Of a stretch of 64,000 nt of DNA, positions 57,494-64,000 are shown in pieces. This DNA is from Oscarella lobularis (lineage: Eukaryota > Porifera > Homoscleromorpha > Homosclerophorida > Oscarellidae), in assembly GCF_947507565.1 (NCBI RefSeq), contig NC_089183.1:2852001-2916000 (forward strand), given 5' to 3'. The translations under genes were made by a program, and so were the position numbers. The notes below the pieces were generated by a model, which had not been told where the DNA came from, searched no databases, and was given only the letters and a program-made list of their open reading frames with translations. Position 1 is the stretch's first letter, and the number at the start of each line of letters is the position of its first letter.

Positions 57494-60400
57494 ATGTCTG
57501 CGGATCATGTTGAATCTGACGATCCTTGGAATCGCTGGGTAATCCCTCATTTTCCTGACGTAATTTCGGCTCTTAAGCCAAGTATTCTACGCGACCACTT
57601 GTTTGCCAATAAACTACTCACACTTGAAGAGATGCAAACGCTACGATCTAAGCCTTCTGAAATCGAAGCAGCTCGTTATCTGCTTCTGGATGTCTTGTTT
57701 AGCAGGCTGCCTAAACAGGAGACGTTTGATAAGTTCTGTGAAATCCTTCGGAAGACGCCCCAACAACGCGCTATTCTAGATGTGTTTCCACATCATTCCA
57801 CATCAGAATTTGTTCGTGAGAGGTTTAGTGAAGCCAATGCGATATCTAAATCTGGCTCGACCCCTCACGTACCCGGAAATGAAAATAAAAAGTCGCTAAT
57901 TTTTTATTTTGAATGCAGTGAAACTGGTTTGACTTCTGATTGGTCAGCCAATCTGAAGTCGCTTGTCGCCGAGAAACTAATCATTTTACCGAAAGAAGTA
58001 TGTCTAATGGCTGTCAATCCAGAGGACTTCTGGAATATATCTGACAGCCTAGAAAACAGTGAAAAAGGAGTAATGCGAATGTGCCTTATTATGCTGCGAT
58101 TCGACGACGTGGAGGTTATCTCTGAAGTTTTAGAAATAGCGATGAAACGATTGTTTTGTTTCAAGCAAACAGTAGTATTAAGAGAGACGTCTTCTAGCAG
58201 CGTCAAGTTCATTTTCTGCGTACCTCTGTCTGAGGCAGTTTTTATCGTTTCTTCTCTCGGTGAACCAGGACGAAAGCTGCACTTTGAGAAGCGACTTAAG
58301 CAGCTACTACCGGAGCTGTCAGAGCTCACCCTGCACGCTAGGGAACTTTATATTGACATTAAAATGCATGGCTTTGGGCCAGATCAGAGGCTTCATTTTC
58401 TTGCGCGAAAGAACGGTAGTCTTGAAACAATTAAGCATCTCCTGGCACAGGCAGACTCGCCAAAGTCTGGTGACTTACACGATGTGCAGGGTAATACTCC
58501 TCTGATCCTTGCATCTCAATGGAAACAGAGTCAATATGTCAATTTGTTGTTGAAAGCTGGCGCAGACGCCAATCAGTCAAATTCTCTAGGATACACTGCG
58601 CTTCATTACGCGGCTGCTGGCGGTGATGTTGAAACAATTCAACTACTTCACAAGCATGGCGCTAGTCTGGACGTCACGACGAAGCGACTCAGGAGGACTC
58701 CGTTGGTTTTGGCTTTGCGAAATGATCGGCTGGAAGCCGTTAGAATACTTATTTCGCTAGGAGCTGACGTTATGCAGGCAGGAAAATTTGGTCAACTTCC
58801 TCTTCATGAAACTATGTCTGTCACTACCCGTCATCTGCTTTATGAGACAGTGATGAAAACTTTTTCTGGTCTAAGAAAGAAATCAGGGCAGTTCTCTGTT
58901 TTGCCGCTTTCTAATGCAGCACACTGCCAAATTTTAACACTTTTAACCTGGAATTGTCGCAAATGTAATCAAAAAGTCGTATTGCAAAGCAGGTGTCTTC
59001 TGCCATGCGATTGTTCTTTTGCGAAGAACGCAGAATCTTCGATTGCAGCTGAAGTTGTAGAGCGCGAAAGCATTCCTCATCACGAAACGGATCCCACCAA
59101 CTCTGACATTAATCTATGCTCTATCTGCGAAACGTTTCGTGGCAAGAAAATCAGTGCCACTTACTTTTGCTCCGACTGCAACGCAGTTTTTTGTAACGAG
59201 TGTTTTGAATTTTGTCACCGGGAACCAGAGCGCTCTGGTCATAAATGTTGGAAAATTGCTCAAACACCTTATGAAACCTTGCCTACTAACAAGATCTGGC
59301 TTAGCGAAGAGTGTGCGGATTTTTTAAATTCGCTGCCTGCATCGTCTCTTCCTTGGAAAGCAGTGGCACCAAGTCTTTTTAGACTTTTGGAAGTTGTGTT
59401 TGACGTGTCTGGTTCAAATAGTGTTCTTGAGAAAATTGTTGTTGTAGAGGAAGAACTCTCCAGCCTCTGCAACGCATTTTCTCCTAAGAGCAGTTCGTCT
59501 GCAGATTGTTCAAAGATAGACTTTGATGCTCTAAAAAAGCACTCTGTTACCGCTATTGGGCTAGTCGGTGACCAAGATGCTGTAAAGAATCTATTGCAAA
59601 CACACCTTCGTTTTAGTTCGGCAGATTACGATAAAATGACCGACTCCGAAATTTGTCCTTCTGGTTTGTACGCTCTAATGCCTAACAGAACAGCAGTTTT
59701 TCTGTTCTACTGGACATCATCTCGCTATGTTTCAGCCTATAAAAATAGAAGTATAACCTGCCAAATGTTAAGGCACATCAGAGACTTATGCGATGAAATT
59801 GTGGTATGCTTTGATAAGAAGACACTTTCAAACCTTAAATTGATTCGTCCCGCAAAAGAAGAGCAATCCTTCCATCAAAACGTTGTTGTTCGATGTGAAC
59901 GCATCGAACAGACTGCAACAGCCTCAGTTGGATTTCACGCAACTTTCGAACCCACGGAAGAGAATGTCGTTGTATCTAACAGTTTGCATAGTCTCTATCT
60001 GTGCTCTCCGCGCTCTGATCAAATCGTTAGTCGAGCGTTCACGCTGAGAAGAACGTTTATGGGCTATCCAAAAGAAGTCTGCAGTCACTTTGACAGTTTT
60101 AAAGACTACAGAGTAATTTGGAAAGCACGTAGCGGTGGTAGCTGGTTACATCCAGTGTTTACTTTGGAATCTATCAGAGTATTTTTACGAGTTGCATTTC
60201 CTCATATTGAGAGGAAACTAGAAATGATTGATGATAACGAGACAAAGGCAAAGCAAGAGTACGAAAATAAAGAAAGAAAGCTTAAGGATTTATTTGAAGG
60301 CGAGCGACAGTCAGTCCAGCTATGCTGGAAAAAGGAAATTGTTGATTTTCTGAAAGAAACGTTTGCTGCAGAAGAAACGATCGACGAGCTAAATTTGGAG

Positions 60401-63400
60401 CCATGCGTAGTACCGCCAGGTGACTGTAAAAGTATGGCCAAGACTTTGTTTTCAAGAGAATTACAGGAACGGATAAAGAAAGACTTTTACCGTCTCAGAA
60501 AAAGAACGTCTGCTCTTCAGCATTTTTTGAGTACAATGAGTACAGTGGAGCAGCCAACCATTGACGAAGAGGAAGCTAGAGAATTTTATAATTTAAGCGT
60601 TAGCACTAGCCAAGCCCTCTCCAACCTTGAATCAGCCCGAAATGTACTTGCTGTAAGGGTTGCAAAACGATTTCTGAAGCGTTTCTTCCCAAAAAAGGAA
60701 TCGGGAGTTGATTCATCAAAATTTAAGATTCCCGAAGAACGCGTTGTTAAAGAATGTCATTTAAAATATTACCGAATTCTTCGAGGAGAATGGATTTTAA
60801 AGAAGTGCCCATATAATAGTAGCGAACAATGGCGGCATTTCCGCAAAGATCTTCCATCTGAGAAGTTGGATTTACAGCTAAAAAGTTTTGAAGAAGAAAG
60901 GGAGCAAATTGTAAGAGTAACAAGTGAAGGCAGAGAGTTTGGAGACGGTTCACTTTTACTCAAAATCCACGAGTTTGCTAGCCTAGCTGGCAAATTTAAG
61001 CTAACATACGAAAAAGAATATTACGAAGGAGCAAAGATCAAATTTGACGTTTGCAAGCTGGATGTGCCAAGTTCTGAATTAGCAGCTTCTAGCGTCAACC
61101 AGACTTTGATTCATCCTGTTTTTTCACATTTAAAAGGAGCAGAATTTAGTATAGTAAAAAACCATCTTGAGGTCAGAGCGCTATATTCCATGCCAGAGAC
61201 GAATCTAATGCTTTTGCTGGCATACCTCAAACCCGCAGACGAAAATGAAACTCGTATCTTACCGCAGAAGATTGAATTTTACAACTCCACTGGTGGAATG
61301 ATTGTTTTCTTTGGGAAATGGGCAAGCCTTACTAAAGCGAACGTCATAAAATGCATTGCTCACAAGAATATCTACCTTACCGCTTTTGATGCAGAAAAAC
61401 GACTTTTGGCCCTTTATGACGCCTCTGAAAGACACATCGCAATTTACGAATTTAGTGATTACGTCTTTCAGCTCAGGTCTCGCAGCGAACACAGCATGAA
61501 AGATTTCTTTACTGGTGCTGAAATTGTACACATGCAGATTATAAGCGAAAGGGAGATTTTACTTGTCGATTCTGGTTCGCAAGCGTCTATATATGACGTA
61601 AAACGAGAAAGAATGACGAGCGGAACTTTGAAATTAGGGAATGACGGGGAGACTTTGAGTTCAGTTATCACTTTCAAGGAGTTTGTACTTACCATCTCCC
61701 AAAGACCTAGTTATTCGAGTATGAGCGAGGAAGGTAGAGGAAAAGAGGCAACCAGTTGCGACTTCTGTGTCCGAGCGTATTCTTCTAGCAGTTTCAAACC
61801 AGTTGGCAAACACGAAATACACTGCTTTGTAGATAAAAATCGGCATTCTCAGTTTCGTTTAATTCAACTTTCGGAACAGTTGCACCTAGTTTGCCTAGAT
61901 TTCTCTGCTGGTAGCTGCCAATCTGTTTGTCTAAATCTGATTTCTTCCGGTAATACTCTTAAGGTTTCTTCAAGTGAAGCAGATGACGACAGTGCGAAGC
62001 TTGAAAAAAACGAAATTTTGGAAAACTTCTATGAAATATTTCGGAAATATTCTATTTCTCATTGCTTCAGCCAGCAATTGCTCCAGCTGAAAATCACATT
62101 TGTAATTGTAAAGGAAATCTTTTCACTAAAAGAATTTCAACGAAGCATGCAGGTCTATTTTCGCAACATGTTTCGAGCTCTTGAAAAAGAAACAGGTAAA
62201 GAAGTGAAGCATTTGGTTGAAACAATGAGACTTCGTGTTTGCTCCAGTGACTGCTTATCAGATGTGTTGACCTGTCGTTATAAACCATGTGAGACGGACC
62301 AGTTTATTTTAACTGTGGCAACTTGTGTACCTATTCAAATAGCTAGGGCGGAGAACAACCTACTTTGTCCTCTGTCAAAAGGCGTCAATCTTTGCTCACT
62401 TGAATCTCTAAATGATGTTTTAGACCTTGTTGGTTCTATATCGTTTGGTGTTTACGAAGCTGTTCTGATGTACGCAAAGAAGCCTACAAAAATAATATCA
62501 GTCAAAGGAAAGCAGAATGCTGGCAAAAGCTACTTTCTTAACCATATGACTGGCGCTCAGTTTGATATTGCCGGGGGCAGATGCACTGAAGGCGTTTGGA
62601 TGTCGGTCAAGCTTTATGAGAACGTTACCATTATTGCTCTTGACTTCGAAGGCTTAGGATCTTTTGAAAGAAGTCGGCAGGAAGACATGCTTATGGCAGT
62701 TTTTGGCGCAGCTGTCAGTTCTCTTACTGTTTTCAAAACTTCACCTTGCTTTGACAAAGAAGCAAAGAAACTGTTTGATCGTTTTCAAGACGGTGCTAGA
62801 TTCCTTCAGAAAAGCGACTCGCTTTTTAAAGGAAAACTCGTCATTTTATGTAAAGACGTTCCTCTCTGCGATTCACGTGAAACTCGAAAGGAAATTACAG
62901 ACAAAATACTATATGTTTTGTCACAAGACATGCAAAATAATTTTGTCCAGAAGTTGTATAACGGAGATTTTGAAGTTGCAACGTCAGCAGTTTTTGGCAG
63001 CCAGCAATTTTTTGAAATCTTTTCATGGCTCAGCAACCTTCTCTGCCAGAGAAGAGAGTCCGACCTCTTGGAGTTAGTACAGAAAGATGAACCTTCTGCA
63101 GTAACTGTAGCTAATCTTATGAAAACCGTTCTTGCTAAAATTTACCTAAACGACTGGACCCCTCTTGACCGAGTACGGATCAACAAACTAGTTGCTTTTA
63201 TTAGACAGAACGCCGATGCTGCTGTTATGCAAGGATGTACGTTTGATGCCGATAAACAAAATCGTTTAGGGAAGTTTGGTACAAACGAATCTCAATTGAT
63301 TGAAGACGAAATAATATCTCAATCGTTGTCAGAAGCCGATTTCGGTCTGGAGCTTTTTGCTGCTAGTCCGCAGGAAAAAAGGACAGTCAGGAAACAAATA

Positions 63401-64000
63401 ATAACTAAGTACATGAACAAGAACAATGAAAAAATTGGTACATTTGAATGGTGTGGCTCTTTTAAAACGGAAATGAAGGCACTTGTTGAAAGAAGAATAA
63501 CAAGAGTTGAAAAGTGGATTTGTATTAACACCGAGGATTTTCAAGAGGATGGTAATGTAAGGAGTCTAACTTCCGACGTAAAAAACTTGTATTTTAACCC
63601 ACTTCGCCAATTTTGGACCGTTTGTTGCCAGAAATGCAAAATGTGCGATCGCTTGTGTTTGAAAGAATACAGCCACTTTGATTCGACTGGCGATCAAAGC
63701 CATGACTGCTACACTGACCACAGATGCGCCAAAACGTGTTCGTTTTGCTCTTCATCATGCAGGCATTGCGGAGGTCATGCCGGAAAGCATCAGTGCATTA
63801 ATAAGACGCATACGTGCAAAGAAAAATGCGATCTGTCAGAGTACAGGCGTTGCCTGGGAATATGCGCCAAAGAGCCCGACCACACTAATGAAAGTGACAC
63901 CGAACTTCGGTCACACAGGTGCGGTGCCAAAGAACATTACTGCATTGAAAACTGTGAACTTGCCGAATGTTTTTACCCCTGCGCGAAGCTGTACGATCAT
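57494..64000 (+). CDS. CARD / ankyrin / B-box / GVIN-like large GTPase 2, 3' end outside window
   Basis: From ATG 57494 the frame stays open to the last base: 2169 codons, no intron, no stop. Residues 10-100 resemble a CARD (ISALKPSILRDHLFANKLLT, LLLDVLFSRLPKQETFDKFC). About 330-440 are ankyrin repeats (GNTPLILASQWKQSQYVNLL, GYTALHYAAAGGDVETIQLL, TPLVLALRNDRLEAVRILIS). A B-box-like finger lies near 545-590 (CSICETFRGK, CSDCNAVFCNECFEFCH). The central region is homologous to GTPase 1. The G domain has P-loop GKQNAGKS at about 1672 and DFEGLGSFERS at 1717. After it comes a Cys/His-rich stretch from about 2046 (CQKCKMCDRLC, CSFCSSSCRHCGGHAGKH), as in some very large GTPases. GTPase 1 lacks both ankyrins and this tail. 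Confidence 0.82.
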   Translation, partial: MSADHVESDDPWNRWVIPHFPDVISALKPSILRDHLFANKLLTLEEMQTLRSKPSEIEAARYLLLDVLFSRLPKQETFDKFCEILRKTPQQRAILDVFPHHSTSEFVRERFSEANAISKSGSTPHVPGNENKKSLIFYFECSETGLTSDWSANLKSLVAEKLIILPKEVCLMAVNPEDFWNISDSLENSEKGVMRMCLIMLRFDDVEVISEVLEIAMKRLFCFKQTVVLRETSSSSVKFIFCVPLSEAVFIVSSLGEPGRKLHFEKRLKQLLPELSELTLHARELYIDIKMHGFGPDQRLHFLARKNGSLETIKHLLAQADSPKSGDLHDVQGNTPLILASQWKQSQYVNLLLKAGADANQSNSLGYTALHYAAAGGDVETIQLLHKHGASLDVTTKRLRRTPLVLALRNDRLEAVRILISLGADVMQAGKFGQLPLHETMSVTTRHLLYETVMKTFSGLRKKSGQFSVLPLSNAAHCQILTLLTWNCRKCNQKVVLQSRCLLPCDCSFAKNAESSIAAEVVERESIPHHETDPTNSDINLCSICETFRGKKISATYFCSDCNAVFCNECFEFCHREPERSGHKCWKIAQTPYETLPTNKIWLSEECADFLNSLPASSLPWKAVAPSLFRLLEVVFDVSGSNSVLEKIVVVEEELSSLCNAFSPKSSSSADCSKIDFDALKKHSVTAIGLVGDQDAVKNLLQTHLRFSSADYDKMTDSEICPSGLYALMPNRTAVFLFYWTSSRYVSAYKNRSITCQMLRHIRDLCDEIVVCFDKKTLSNLKLIRPAKEEQSFHQNVVVRCERIEQTATASVGFHATFEPTEENVVVSNSLHSLYLCSPRSDQIVSRAFTLRRTFMGYPKEVCSHFDSFKDYRVIWKARSGGSWLHPVFTLESIRVFLRVAFPHIERKLEMIDDNETKAKQEYENKERKLKDLFEGERQSVQLCWKKEIVDFLKETFAAEETIDELNLEPCVVPPGDCKSMAKTLFSRELQERIKKDFYRLRKRTSALQHFLSTMSTVEQPTIDEEEAREFYNLSVSTSQALSNLESARNVLAVRVAKRFLKRFFPKKESGVDSSKFKIPEERVVKECHLKYYRILRGEWILKKCPYNSSEQWRHFRKDLPSEKLDLQLKSFEEEREQIVRVTSEGREFGDGSLLLKIHEFASLAGKFKLTYEKEYYEGAKIKFDVCKLDVPSSELAASSVNQTLIHPVFSHLKGAEFSIVKNHLEVRALYSMPETNLMLLLAYLKPADENETRILPQKIEFYNSTGGMIVFFGKWASLTKANVIKCIAHKNIYLTAFDAEKRLLALYDASERHIAIYEFSDYVFQLRSRSEHSMKDFFTGAEIVHMQIISEREILLVDSGSQASIYDVKRERMTSGTLKLGNDGETLSSVITFKEFVLTISQRPSYSSMSEEGRGKEATSCDFCVRAYSSSSFKPVGKHEIHCFVDKNRHSQFRLIQLSEQLHLVCLDFSAGSCQSVCLNLISSGNTLKVSSSEADDDSAKLEKNEILENFYEIFRKYSISHCFSQQLLQLKITFVIVKEIFSLKEFQRSMQVYFRNMFRALEKETGKEVKHLVETMRLRVCSSDCLSDVLTCRYKPCETDQFILTVATCVPIQIARAENNLLCPLSKGVNLCSLESLNDVLDLVGSISFGVYEAVLMYAKKPTKIISVKGKQNAGKSYFLNHMTGAQFDIAGGRCTEGVWMSVKLYENVTIIALDFEGLGSFERSRQEDMLMAVFGAAVSSLTVFKTSPCFDKEAKKLFDRFQDGARFLQKSDSLFKGKLVILCKDVPLCDSRETRKEITDKILYVLSQDMQNNFVQKLYNGDFEVATSAVFGSQQFFEIFSWLSNLLCQRRESDLLELVQKDEPSAVTVANLMKTVLAKIYLNDWTPLDRVRINKLVAFIRQNADAAVMQGCTFDADKQNRLGKFGTNESQLIEDEIISQSLSEADFGLELFAASPQEKRTVRKQIITKYMNKNNEKIGTFEWCGSFKTEMKALVERRITRVEKWICINTEDFQEDGNVRSLTSDVKNLYFNPLRQFWTVCCQKCKMCDRLCLKEYSHFDSTGDQSHDCYTDHRCAKTCSFCSSSCRHCGGHAGKHQCINKTHTCKEKCDLSEYRRCLGICAKEPDHTNESDTELRSHRCGAKEHYCIENCELAECFYPCAKLYDH

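Overview
The window is intron-rich animal DNA. Introns are mostly 40-60 bp, start with GT (sometimes GC) and end with AG, and the genes are closely packed. The gene set (cadherin/EGF receptors, ferroportin, a sperm-type Na+/H+ exchanger, SEFIR and CARD proteins) and the compactness suggest an early-branching animal, most likely a sponge. That assignment is inference; no rRNA or mitochondrial marker is present.

1-24 kb: the 3' end of a RECQL helicase is followed by a tandem family of single-pass receptors made of cadherin repeats, EGF repeats, (in two) an FN3 domain, one TM helix and a short tyrosine-containing tail. The four members carry 44, about 20 (broken), 6-7 and 4 EGF repeats. A ferroportin gene sits between RECQL and the first receptor. 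A block of about 11.2 kb (RECQL 3' end, ferroportin, receptor 1, start of the next receptor) was duplicated in tandem. The junction is near 12028, where receptor exon 2 runs straight into RECQL 3' sequence. The second ferroportin is a wrecked pseudogene and the second receptor is contracted and frameshifted.

24-33 kb: a second, intact ferroportin (minus strand) lies head-to-head, 182 bp apart, with a 16-exon SLC9C-type Na+/H+ exchanger (transporter, voltage sensor, cyclic-nucleotide domain, RRxS-rich tail). A small leucine-rich-repeat gene follows.

33-41 kb: three minus-strand omega-class glutathione transferases share a TGAGTCACG element upstream. Next come a complete 11-exon adenosine kinase and a possibly secreted cysteine-rich protein of unknown function. 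A possible small two-exon gene lies between the first two transferases.

41-64 kb: an immunity-like cluster holds two BTB genes, two SEFIR-domain loci linked to tetraspanin-like membrane regions, and two very large GTPases. The second SEFIR gene reads as one SEFIR-tetraspanin fusion of about 526 aa. The GTPases combine a CARD-like N-terminus, a B-box-like zinc finger and a GBP/GVIN-type G domain; the second also has ankyrin repeats and runs off the window as one uninterrupted frame of 2169 codons. The SEFIR-tetraspanin fusion and the CARD/zinc-finger/large-GTPase pair are the most unusual content. A role in intracellular defence signalling is inference from domain families. All exon structures were assigned by hand from splice signals, reading phase and paralogue comparison.
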